This document shows positions 53,180 to 60,650 of a DNA stretch of 64,000 nucleotides, one piece after another. The translations under genes were made by a program, and so were the position numbers. The notes under the pieces are model-generated. The model was not told the origin of the DNA. It did not search any database and saw nothing but the letters and a program-made list of their open reading frames with translations. Each line of letters begins with the position of its first letter. The stretch's first letter is position 1. The stretch covers positions 97,336 to 161,335 of the forward strand of contig NZ_JAKREU010000008.1 in assembly GCF_022664435.1 (NCBI RefSeq), read 5' to 3'. The stretch is from Sphingomonas panni. GTDB taxonomy: Bacteria > Pseudomonadota > Alphaproteobacteria > Sphingomonadales > Sphingomonadaceae.

Positions 53180-53522
53180 GATCTTAACTCCTATTTGCGG
53201 GGGCCTCTCCCCCTGTTTGCCGGTGCTTGGGGCCTTTCCCCTTCCGGCATCTTTCTTTTACCCCTTCCCCTATAAGTATTGAAGCGCATTGTTTTCTTGA
53301 CACTAAAGTCATCGTACACGGTGAGTCCGAGCATAAATAGCTCCTGACTAGGGAGCGTAAATAAACAAATCAAAGGCGTATTGATCGCCCAAGCGATCAA
53401 TTCCCCTTTTACTGTGCTGATGGGCAAGGCCCGGCCTCTGTTCTCATCGCACCCGGAGCCGTCCTCGCAGGGGCTCAAGAGGCAGGCACGGCCGGCGGGG
53501 TCAACATGAATGACGGAGGCTC

Positions 53523-53752
53523 CGCCGCTTTAGCGGTGGAAACCGTAGGGCCTTTAGGCCCGGTATTCTTGTTGAGGCGTCTTCAAACAAACAAAAGCAT
53601 TGCCCGCTTGCGGGCAATTCTCCTTTGACGCCGACCCCGTCGGACGGGTCTGGCACGCCGAGACACTGGGAGACGGCGCAGGGTGCGATGAGAACATAGG
53701 CCCACAAAGCACTCATCATGCGCCTAGCGCATGATTCAACAGCCGAAGGCTG
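53523..53752. repeat. Cluster of five short perfect hairpins
   Basis: Within 230 bp: CCGC-TTTA-GCGG (centre 53530), GGGCCT-TT-AGGCCC (53548-53561), ATTGCCCGC-TT-GCGGGCAAT (53599-53618), ATCATGCGC-CTA-GCGCATGAT (53715-53735) and CAGCC-GAA-GGCTG (53740-53752). All have loops of 2-4 nt. The surrounding 53180-54036 has no gene I would defend. The cluster may act in single-stranded DNA during transfer or as RNA hairpins. Confidence 0.7.
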
Positions 53753-54036
53753 CCAGCGGTGAACGTCGTGCGCGCGTGACTTCTGGGGCTAGGGGAGGGG
53801 CAAGCCTCTCACATCCGCGTAGATCGCCTCAGGAGCGCCGTGGGGTCGTCTCCGGGACCCGGACAAGGGATCGTCACCCGTCAGGGCGGAGACCCGCTCT
53901 TGCGGGGCTCCGGTCGGCTCTTGCCGACTAGAGCCCGGCCCCGCCCACCGGGCGGGGATGGCCCTCACCCATCTTCCCCTTATGCCGAGATGCAGCCACG
54001 ATGTCCGGCATACGAGGGGCAACCGGGATCATCGTC

Positions 54037-54327
54037 ATGTCGACATTCGACAAAGGCCTGTTGAGCGCGACGATCGATGCAAATGGCATCGCATGGGTCA
54101 CCTACGCTGGCCCGCCGTTCACCCTCTGGCAGTTGCTTGAAAGCAATGCAGTCGGCGCCGTTACCCGTCGATCGTCAGCCGACTCCAGCGACGTGCTCGA
54201 ACCGATCTTCCGGGCCGGGCCGTGCTGCTGGATTCTCTGCCTCCAGTATTGCGGCGACGGCCTACCGCCTCCCTTTCCCCTCGCCACGCTGGCTCAGGTC
54301 GCTTACTGGCATCAACGCGTTGTCTGA
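54037..54327 (+). CDS. Possible small hypothetical protein
   Basis: A 96-aa frame from ATG 54037 (MSTFDKGLLSATIDANGIAW...) with a reasonable composition and FTLWQLLESNAVGAV in the middle. No clear Shine-Dalgarno and no family. The upstream part of the longer frame (from 54001) looks non-coding. Weakly supported. Confidence 0.35.
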   Translation: MSTFDKGLLSATIDANGIAWVTYAGPPFTLWQLLESNAVGAVTRRSSADSSDVLEPIFRAGPCCWILCLQYCGDGLPPPFPLATLAQVAYWHQRVV

Positions 54328-54454
54328 GCGCTACCCTGCGATTTCAACCGACTGGAACGTGGTCACCGAAGGTGTCGTTTAGGATCACGCGGCAACTGGG
54401 CGCGAGGGCGCGATCTCGTTTGCCTCGCACCTGGGTTTAGGTCAGCATCGACCC

Positions 54455-54829
54455 ATGATCGTCATCCTGCTGCTCGTCATCATCGCCATTCTGTTGTTCG
54501 GTGCGGCAGCGGTCCGCAGCGCGATCGGCATCATGGTATCTGGCATCGTCGCGCTCGTGTTCCTGCTCTACCTGCTGGGTACTGGCTGGCATGGCGTCGC
54601 GACGATCGGTTTGGTACTGCTCGGCGTTGGAGCCGCCTTTGTGGGATCGGTGGTGCTGAAGGCGCGCGCTGATGAACGTGCCACTGAGACGCGGACGCAA
54701 CAAATCTTGGCGATGTCGGACGAGGACCGAGCGCTAAGGATTGCCGCCATCGCCGAGAAGCAAAAGGCTGATGCATGGCAACGGCGTTACGAAGCGGGGC
54801 GAAAGGCCGGTCCGCACAAGCGCAAATAG
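54455..54829 (+). CDS. Hypothetical membrane protein
   Basis: 124 aa. Two to three hydrophobic segments (about 2-20, 25-45, 48-68) and a charged helical C-terminal tail (KARADERATETRTQQILAMS...), ending PHKRK. No family recognised. The next gene starts 24 nt downstream. Confidence 0.6.
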   Translation: MIVILLLVIIAILLFGAAAVRSAIGIMVSGIVALVFLLYLLGTGWHGVATIGLVLLGVGAAFVGSVVLKARADERATETRTQQILAMSDEDRALRIAAIAEKQKADAWQRRYEAGRKAGPHKRK

Positions 54830-54853
54830 GTTCGCCGCTCAAGGAAATTGCAC

Positions 54854-55363
54854 GTGACTGGCGAACCCGAGATCAATGAAACGGCATCGCGCGGCTATGA
54901 GCCACCAGCTCGAGTGCGCGACTATTTCGCGGAGATGTACGTCGCCGGCGTCCTCGCCGACGCAGGGTGGGATATCTATTTCCCTCGCCGCGATAACGGC
55001 TTCGACATGATCGTCAGTCGCCCGGCCACGAACACGACGATCGTCCGGCCGGTGCAGGTCAAGGGCAAGTACGCGAGCGACGAGAAGACCGACAAGAGCG
55101 CCTATGGCTATGTGGGCCGGCTGACCGCCTTCCACGATGACATGATCCTCGCCATGCCGTTCTTCACGTCACAAGACGCCCATGCGCCAGCTCTGATCGC
55201 ATGGCTCCCGCGCGCGGCGCTTCGGCCTCATAGCAGGGGGTGGCGCTGTCAGCCCGCTCGGTTCGTGAACTCGGCGCCCGAGCCGCGGCCTGGTTACGCG
55301 CAGTATTTCGGCGAGCCCGGGTTGATGGTGTTCGCCGCTGAGGTTGGCGTGTCGATCATCTGA
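54854..55363 (+). CDS. Hypothetical protein with restriction-endonuclease-like core
   Basis: 169 aa from GTG 54854 (a TTG at 54848 is an alternative). The segment YVAGVLADAGWDIYFPRRDN, then GFDMIVSRP, then RPVQVKGKYAS gives the D-x(n)-QxK pattern of PD-(D/E)xK-like folds seen in Mrr-like nucleases and Holliday-junction-type proteins. No helicase or methylase is adjacent. Nuclease activity is unproven. Confidence 0.6.
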   Translation: MTGEPEINETASRGYEPPARVRDYFAEMYVAGVLADAGWDIYFPRRDNGFDMIVSRPATNTTIVRPVQVKGKYASDEKTDKSAYGYVGRLTAFHDDMILAMPFFTSQDAHAPALIAWLPRAALRPHSRGWRCQPARFVNSAPEPRPGYAQYFGEPGLMVFAAEVGVSII

Positions 55364-55389
55364 TCGATGCCGATGGAGTGAGCGCTCGG

Positions 55390-55704
55390 CTATTGGCGCG
55401 GCGCTGGGCGGCGCAAGTGCCGAAAGGCCTCTACCTCCGGGAACATCAGCCGGGGCAGGTCGAGCAGCCAGCCCGACGCCGTCCAGCAACCGATGCAGGC
55501 GACGACCCAAACGGCGATGTACGATCGCCCGTCGACGTAGGGCAGGGCGGCATAGGCATTGAAGAGCCAGATGAACAGGGCGGCGAACAGGAAGACCCGC
55601 TTCCAAGTATAGCGATCGGTGATGCGCCGCATGCTCCGCTCCACGTCCTCAAGAGACTGCGGTCGGGTGTCGCGTTCGATTGGCTGCACGGCGCTGTCCT
55701 CCAT
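55390..55704 (-). CDS. Hypothetical two-pass membrane protein
   Basis: 104 aa from ATG 55704. Soluble N-terminus (SVERSMRRIT-like, from SLEDVERSMRRITDRYTWKR) then two membrane segments near residues 37-55 (VFLFAALFIWLFNAYAAL) and 62-82 (SYIAVWVVACIGCWTASGW). No family recognised. Convergent with the preceding gene. Confidence 0.55.
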   Translation of the reverse strand: MEDSAVQPIERDTRPQSLEDVERSMRRITDRYTWKRVFLFAALFIWLFNAYAALPYVDGRSYIAVWVVACIGCWTASGWLLDLPRLMFPEVEAFRHLRRPAPRQ

Positions 55705-55857
55705 GGTCGTCAACGTAGCCACGTAGCCGACGGCAAGAAAGCCGGAGCGAGCAATCTACCCTCGTGCGCCACCACCCATGGTGATCGCGCGCCATCGACC
55801 TCTTCCAGCCTTCGGGCCGGACTGGTAATCATCAAGTCAGCGATGGGAGTCTGTTGG

Positions 55858-56061
55858 ATGAACAAGGCACTTCGGGGGATCGCAGCCTTTATGCTTGCAG
55901 GCATAACTTCGCTGCCGCTATTCCTCCTGGCAAATCATTATGCAGGCGGCTTGATATCGTTCTTCCTTTTTATGTTCGTGCTCGTCCCGAAAAGCATAAT
56001 GATCGCGCGGCACGTAACAGGGTATGATATTTTGGCCGAGGCCGGTTTCCCGCCCTCTTGA
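55858..56061 (+). CDS. Small membrane protein (67 aa)
   Basis: From ATG 55858, with GGGAG about 10 nt upstream. Two hydrophobic segments (IAAFMLAGITSLPLFLLA; ISFFLFMFVLVPKSIMI). AT content is higher than in the neighbouring genes. Function unknown. Confidence 0.5.
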   Translation: MNKALRGIAAFMLAGITSLPLFLLANHYAGGLISFFLFMFVLVPKSIMIARHVTGYDILAEAGFPPS

Positions 56062-56224
56062 ACGCGTATTTAACAGGCTGTGGTGACGCCAAACGCTGAC
56101 GCACCATCGTCTATCGAGGCATGGCCCAATGTTATCAATTCGCTCGTTCTCAATCGGCGCTGCTTGTGCGATAAGTATGCGGTTACCGCACGTCTGCGGT
56201 ACGCTGCTTAATAGGAGCAGGCGA

Positions 56225-56467
56225 GTGAAGTTACGTCTGACGGTTTCTTTCTGCATCCTTGCGGCGTTGGTCGCGGTGGATGTCATTTTCGCGCTCTGGG
56301 CCGTTGATCTCGCGCGCGCCACCTTTGCCGGCCGCCTTGAGCCACTGGCTGTTGCCCTCGGTGCCTTTCTCGCTTTGGGCATGGGCGGCGCGGTGGTGAC
56401 CGCAGGGCAGGCATTGCTTGGCCGCTGGGTGAACGAGGCCGCATCACGCAGAGGCGATGCTGTCTGA
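56225..56467 (+). CDS. Small two-pass membrane protein (80 aa)
   Basis: GTG start at 56225 has AGGAG about 9 nt upstream, which is better than the ATG at 56129. Product VKLRLTVSFCILAALVAVD... has membrane segments near 4-24 and 42-65. No family recognised. It faces the MuF-like gene. Confidence 0.5.
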   Translation: MKLRLTVSFCILAALVAVDVIFALWAVDLARATFAGRLEPLAVALGAFLALGMGGAVVTAGQALLGRWVNEAASRRGDAV

Positions 56468-56497
56468 CTAGCTGCGATCGCGCCACGGCGTGATAGG

Positions 56498-57472
56498 TTA
56501 GTCGGTATCAGGCCTGAAAGCGGATAGAATGTCGTCGAGCTGCTGCTGCGACAAAGTGATCGTCGGTTGTGTAGGCGTCGCCGTCGCCAGCGGTTGTCGG
56601 AAATCGAGCAGCGGTCGAAATTCGGCGGGCCAGGTGTCGCGCAGCTGCGCCTCGATCGCGGGCAGTGCCTCGTCGGGGGTAATGCTCCGGCCGGACCGGG
56701 CAAGCTGGCCGTTCGTCATGCCGATGGTCCCGCAGCGACAATCCATACCGAACGGCGGTTGCCACCGCGTCCAGAACGGATGCTCGCGGGGGAGCAGCAC
56801 GTTGGCCAGCGGAAGATGCGAGGAATCTGTGCGGGCGTCGCCTACGATCGTCCCGTACTTGAAGGGGAGGGCGGTCGCCTTGCCGTCCTGCGCGTGCCGG
56901 TGGGCAGCGCGAGCAAGCTTCAGCGTGACGCCGAAAAAGCGCTCGGCGAGGTCGCGCTCCGTTCGAGGGTCGAGCCCGGTGTTACTCCTCGCGACCAGGT
57001 TGAGGAAGTTTGCCTCGGCGCCTCCGCGCAGGAGTGACGTGACCATCCCGTCATGAAGCTCACCGGCGAGCGCCTCGGCATAGGGCACTTCCCAGTCGGT
57101 CATTGCCGCGATCTGCGGGGTCCATGCTGCGATCAGGAGATCGCCGCGATCCGAAACCCAGTCGACGATGTCGTCTGCTGCGATAATCATGTCTTGGTCT
57201 ATCCGCACGGCCGGCGGGTGACACGCTGCTATTTCGGTGTCGCTCGCGGGAGCGGTCCGCAGGCAAAAACGTATGGCTCGCCCCGTCGGCAAGTGGTTTG
57301 TGTCTGATGTTCTAAGCAGTCTGCGAAAACGTATCCGGCCTTCCAACACGAGGTCGTTGGCCAAGATGGAGATCCGCGCGTCCTGGTCCTCATAAAGGGG
57401 CCGGCATCGAGTGCCATTTTTAGCCATAGGGTTCCGGGACACCGGTCGACTGTCAGGCCATCTTTCACTCAC
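56498..57472 (-). CDS. MuF-like phage head morphogenesis protein (orphan)
   Basis: 324 aa. The C-terminal third carries the MuF minor-head-protein pattern: REHPFWTRWQPPFGMDCRCG, with TIGMTNGQLARSG after it, and EVPYAEALAGELHDGMVTSL in the middle. MuF proteins sit in the portal/head of Mu-like phages and are also used as carriers of toxin domains. No other phage gene is in the window, and an IS1111-type transposase gene lies 49 nt upstream, so this may be a prophage remnant with an altered N-terminus. An internal Met (57427) is an alternative start. Confidence 0.62.
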   Translation of the reverse strand: MSERWPDSRPVSRNPMAKNGTRCRPLYEDQDARISILANDLVLEGRIRFRRLLRTSDTNHLPTGRAIRFCLRTAPASDTEIAACHPPAVRIDQDMIIAADDIVDWVSDRGDLLIAAWTPQIAAMTDWEVPYAEALAGELHDGMVTSLLRGGAEANFLNLVARSNTGLDPRTERDLAERFFGVTLKLARAAHRHAQDGKATALPFKYGTIVGDARTDSSHLPLANVLLPREHPFWTRWQPPFGMDCRCGTIGMTNGQLARSGRSITPDEALPAIEAQLRDTWPAEFRPLLDFRQPLATATPTQPTITLSQQQLDDILSAFRPDTD

Positions 57473-57489
57473 CTCCCGCAGACATCATC

Positions 57490-58650
57490 CAGCTGGCGCA
57501 AGGCGCGCCGGCCGAGCTTGTTCAGGCTGCTTGTGCAACCGGATCGTAGGTGCGCTCGTGTCGCAGCAGCGCCCACACGATACGCGCCATCTTGGCGGCC
57601 AATGCCACCACGACGGTGTTGTGATGAGAACGTGAGAGGAGGCCGCGTAGCCAGGCGCCAAGTCGCGTATCGCTCTTGCTCATGACCGGCAGGGACGCGC
57701 GCGCACCTTGGATCAGGTTCTTGCGCAGGTAACGGCTCCCACGCTTGGTGATACCGAGCAACCGCGGTTTGCCTCCGGTCGTTGCCTGGCGTGGCACTAA
57801 GCCTAACCATGCGGCAAGGTCGCGACCGCGCCCGAAGGTCCGGGCGTCGCCGATGGCTGCCACCAGCGCGGTTGCATTTAGCGCACCAATGCCAGGAATA
57901 GTGAGCAGGCGCCGCGCTCGCTCGTCTGTGCGAGCAGCCTCGGTGAACTCAGCGTTGAGATCTTCAATCCGCTCGTCGAGGGCAGCCCAGCGCAAGCGCA
58001 TGTCGCTCACCAGCCGGTGAATGCGCGGGCCGAGCACTGGTTCGTCACCATCCAGCATCTCGCCAAGCCGGACGGCGAGCTTTGCACGTCCCTGTGGGAC
58101 GATGTAACCGCGCTCGAGGAGAAGACTCCTGATCTGGTTCATTAACGAGGTGCGGTCCCCGACGAGCTGGTCGCGGATGCGATGCAACGTCTGCATGTCG
58201 AGTTGCTCCTCGGTCTTTAACTCGACGAACCGCATAGTCGGCCGGGTTGCCGCTTCCGCGATCGCCTCAGCATCACGGTCATCGTTTTTCTGCGCCTTGA
58301 CGTAAGGCCGGACGTATTCCGGCGACATCAATCGCACTGCATGCCCTTGTCTCGCCAAGACACGTCCCATGTGGTGCGCACCGCAGCAGGCTTCCATTGC
58401 TACAACGCAAGTCGGCAAGGTCGCCGCGTAGGTGACGACCGTCTCACGCCGCATTCGCCGGCGGACGACAACCTTGCCAGTGGCGTCTAGCCCAACCACG
58501 CTGCAGCTGTTCTTGCCAAGATCGATCCCGAGCACTGAAACGTCCATGACCTTCGCTCCTTCCGCAAACGACCCGCTGTCGTGAAGCAACAACGGTTCGG
58601 ATAAGGGGCGAGCCATCCATAAAAGGGGCCGGCGCTTGCCGACCCCTTTG
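57490..58650 (-). mobile_element. IS1111-type insertion sequence (approximate limits)
   Basis: Limits are estimates. Possible subterminal inverted repeats are GCAAGGCGCGCCGGCC near 57501 and, on the other strand, GCAAG-CGCCGGCC near 58641. A hairpin with arms AAAGGGG-CGGC / GCCG-CCCCTTT (58622-58649) lies at the upstream end; IS1111 members often choose hairpin targets. No direct repeats are expected. Confidence 0.5.
57522..58547 (-). CDS. IS110-family (IS1111 group) transposase
   Basis: 341 aa from ATG 58547, with AAGGAG upstream; the longer frame to 58778 includes the element's upstream region. The N-terminal DEDD RuvC-like domain starts VLGIDLGKNSCSVVGLD; VAMEACCGAHHMGR and KNDDRDAEAIAEAA follow. 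The C-terminal transposase_20 domain has IPGIGALNATALVAAIGDAR and AWLGLVPRQATTGGK, with the Ser in KRGSRYLRKNLI. Such enzymes are RNA-guided or site-selective DEDD recombinases that leave no target duplication. Confidence 0.92.
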   Translation of the reverse strand: MDVSVLGIDLGKNSCSVVGLDATGKVVVRRRMRRETVVTYAATLPTCVVAMEACCGAHHMGRVLARQGHAVRLMSPEYVRPYVKAQKNDDRDAEAIAEAATRPTMRFVELKTEEQLDMQTLHRIRDQLVGDRTSLMNQIRSLLLERGYIVPQGRAKLAVRLGEMLDGDEPVLGPRIHRLVSDMRLRWAALDERIEDLNAEFTEAARTDERARRLLTIPGIGALNATALVAAIGDARTFGRGRDLAAWLGLVPRQATTGGKPRLLGITKRGSRYLRKNLIQGARASLPVMSKSDTRLGAWLRGLLSRSHHNTVVVALAAKMARIVWALLRHERTYDPVAQAA

Positions 58651-58772
58651 GTTTCAGGGAGGGCTATGCCAGCCCTTGAGGAAGACGCAGCATGGATACG
58701 GTAGTGAGGCCGTCGACGACCTGGCTCCTGTTCGCCGACGCATGGCGCGCGCGCGATCAGCGCATCGACGAC

Positions 58773-60180
58773 TGTCAATCGGCGTCCAAAAAGGACCCCC
58801 TATCGGCGTGCAAAAGGGACCCCCTTCGTCGAGCAGCGTGACGGGTATGACGGGCGCACCGTTCGCGCTGGTTGCGGCGTAGGGCGGGCGTAGCCCGACC
58901 GGAGGCGCAACCAGCGCGAAGCGTTCTCTGCCGGGTGTTCCGGGCGTTAGCTGCGGTGCTTGAAGCGCCAGCTGTCGTTGCCGGTCTCGACGATGTCGCA
59001 GTGGTGGGTAATGCGGTCGAGCAGCGCGGTGGTCATCTTGGGGTCGCCGAAGACGGTCGGCCACTCGCCAAAGGCGAGGTTCGTCGTGACGATGACCGAG
59101 GTCTGCTCGTAAAGCTTGCTGACCAGGTGGAAGAGCAGCTGACCGCCCGAGCGGGCAAAGGGCAGGTAGCCGAGTTCGTCGAGCACCACGAGGTCGAGCC
59201 GGGAGAGCTGGTTGGCGAGCGCACCGGCTTTGCCGAGGCGCGTTTCCTCCTCGAGCCGGTTCACCAGGTCGACCGTGTTGAAGTAGCGCCCGCGGGCGCC
59301 GGCCCGCACCACGTTGGCGGTAATCGCGGTGGCCAGATGCGTCTTGCCGGTGCCCGTTCCACCGACCAGCACGACGTTGCGCCGGCCGGGGAGGAACGAG
59401 CCACTGTGCAAGGAGCGCACCAGGCCCTCGTTGATGGGGGTGTCGTCGAAGACGAAGGCGTCGAGGTCCTTCACCGCCGGCAGCCTGGCGGCCGACATCC
59501 GGTAGCGGACGGACGCCGCATGGCGGTACGTTGCCTCGGCACGCAGCAGGTCGGTCAGGATCTCCATGGTCGTGCGCTTGCGCTGCAGCCCGGTGGTGAC
59601 GGCCTCGTCGAAGGCGCCAGCCATGCCCTTGAGGCCAAGGTCCGCCATGGCCGTCATCATCTCATGCCGCTGCATGGAGGCCTCGCAGGCTGTCATAGCG
59701 GGTGCAGTCGGCACGCGGCGGGTGGCGCAGCGCCAGGTCCTCGGGCGTGACGATGGTCAGCGGCCGGGGCGGCTCGCGTCGGCGGGCCAGGATGTTGACG
59801 ATGACGTCGTCGCTGGCGGTGCCCGCCAGCAATGCTTCGCGCACGGCCGCTTCCACCGCCTCCAGCCCGTCGTCGAGCACGGCTGCCAGCACGCGCACGA
59901 ACCGCCGGTCGGCATCGTCACCGGCGCCGAGCTTGCGGCGCAGTCGTGACAGCGCAGGCGGCAGCTCCCAGCCCTGGAACGGCGCGCCATTGCGCAGGGC
60001 GCCCGGCTTGGTCACCAGCACCGGCAGGTAATGCCAGGGGTCGTAGATGGTCCGGTCACGCCCGAAGAACCGGGGATGGTCGGCGACGACCTGGCCGTCG
60101 CAGCGCACGACGATGCGGTCGGCATAGGCGCGGACCTGGACAGCCCGCCGAACCGCCCGGGCGGAGACGGAGTAGCTGTA
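58773..60180 (-). mobile_element. Truncated IS21-family element (right part)
   Basis: The end near 58773 shows TGTCAATCGGCGTCC and two tandem blocks ending AAAAGGACCCCCTAT and AAAAGGGACCCCCTT (to about 58830), the multiple terminal repeats typical of IS21 elements. Inside lie a complete istB and only the C-terminal third of istA. The left end and the rest of istA are missing; the junction is near 60180. Confidence 0.75.
58947..59675 (-). CDS. istB: IS21-family helper ATPase IstB
   Basis: 242 aa from ATG 59675. AAA+ ATPase of the DnaC/IstB type: Walker [11 protein letters not shown] (about 102-111), Walker [16 protein letters not shown], sensor [17 protein letters not shown] at the C-terminus. 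It assists the IstA transposase in target selection. Start overlaps the istA stop by 14 nt, the usual istA-istB coupling. Confidence 0.92.
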   Translation of the reverse strand: MQRHEMMTAMADLGLKGMAGAFDEAVTTGLQRKRTTMEILTDLLRAEATYRHAASVRYRMSAARLPAVKDLDAFVFDDTPINEGLVRSLHSGSFLPGRRNVVLVGGTGTGKTHLATAITANVVRAGARGRYFNTVDLVNRLEEETRLGKAGALANQLSRLDLVVLDELGYLPFARSGGQLLFHLVSKLYEQTSVIVTTNLAFGEWPTVFGDPKMTTALLDRITHHCDIVETGNDSWRFKHRS

Positions 60181-60318
60181 GGCGCTTGCAATCGTAGCGG
60201 CGTCTGCTCGCAAACAGCCGGTTTTCTGCTCACGCTCTCTGCCACTGGCGGGTGGCATCCTGCTCGAATTATCTGCCAGCGTGCTCGCCATCATCCGGGG
60301 CTGCTCGCAATCGGACAT
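59662..60318 (-). pseudogene. istA: IS21 transposase IstA, C-terminal fragment
   Basis: The frame encodes 218 aa, but only the part from about residue 46 (YSYSVSARAVRRAVQVRAYA) is IstA. It includes GRDRTIYDPWHYLPVLVTKP and ends [16 protein letters not shown] full IstA is about 500 aa, so the helix-turn-helix and most of the DDE catalytic domain are lost. The first 45 codons run over repeated GAGCAG motifs that look like the end of another insertion sequence, so the upstream ATG is accidental. Confidence 0.82.
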
Positions 60319-60332
60319 GGCTGCTCACATTA
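60181..60332 (-). mobile_element. Possible end of a second IS21-like element
   Basis: On the minus strand the blocks GATAATGTGAGCAGCC, TTGCGAGCAGCC, GATAATTCGAGCAGG, GTGAGCAGAAAACC and TTGCGAGCAGACG follow one another within 150 bp. Such repeated terminal motifs are usual in IS21-type ends and differ from the AAAGGACCCCC motifs at 58773. The 330 bp up to the kinase gene at 60651 hold no gene that I can defend. Confidence 0.45.
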
Positions 60333-60650
60333 TCCGCTCCGGGCGGATGCTAAAGGCGGGTTCATTGCACGGGCGGGATCGTCCCATTTCTCCGTCTCCA
60401 ACCGGCCATTTCGGGAAGGAGCAATCGGGAACATATTTTGGGAAAACGGCTATTTCCCTACCGTCCGGTGCGCCTTGCGACCGTCAGCCGTCTCCCTGAA
60501 CCTTCCCAAACGAGACGGTGCCGTTTCGCTGGCTCCTCGCGCCAGCATTTCAATCTACAGAACTGGAGGTTGTTTCTATGATGTTCTCGATAGTGGCGAG
60601 GCGCCGATCTGGATGCTAGCGTGCCGCGGAAGGGCAAATCGTGGTAAACA

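Noticed and set aside
53191..53478. A 95-codon minus-strand frame upstream of the DUF736 gene
   Set aside because: Its composition changes abruptly along its length, it lacks a ribosome-binding site and runs over the DUF736 upstream region.
36604..53800. Search for a plasmid replication initiator among backbone genes
   Set aside because: None of the proteins shows RepA, RepB, RepC or TrfA features; the rep gene, if any, lies outside the window.
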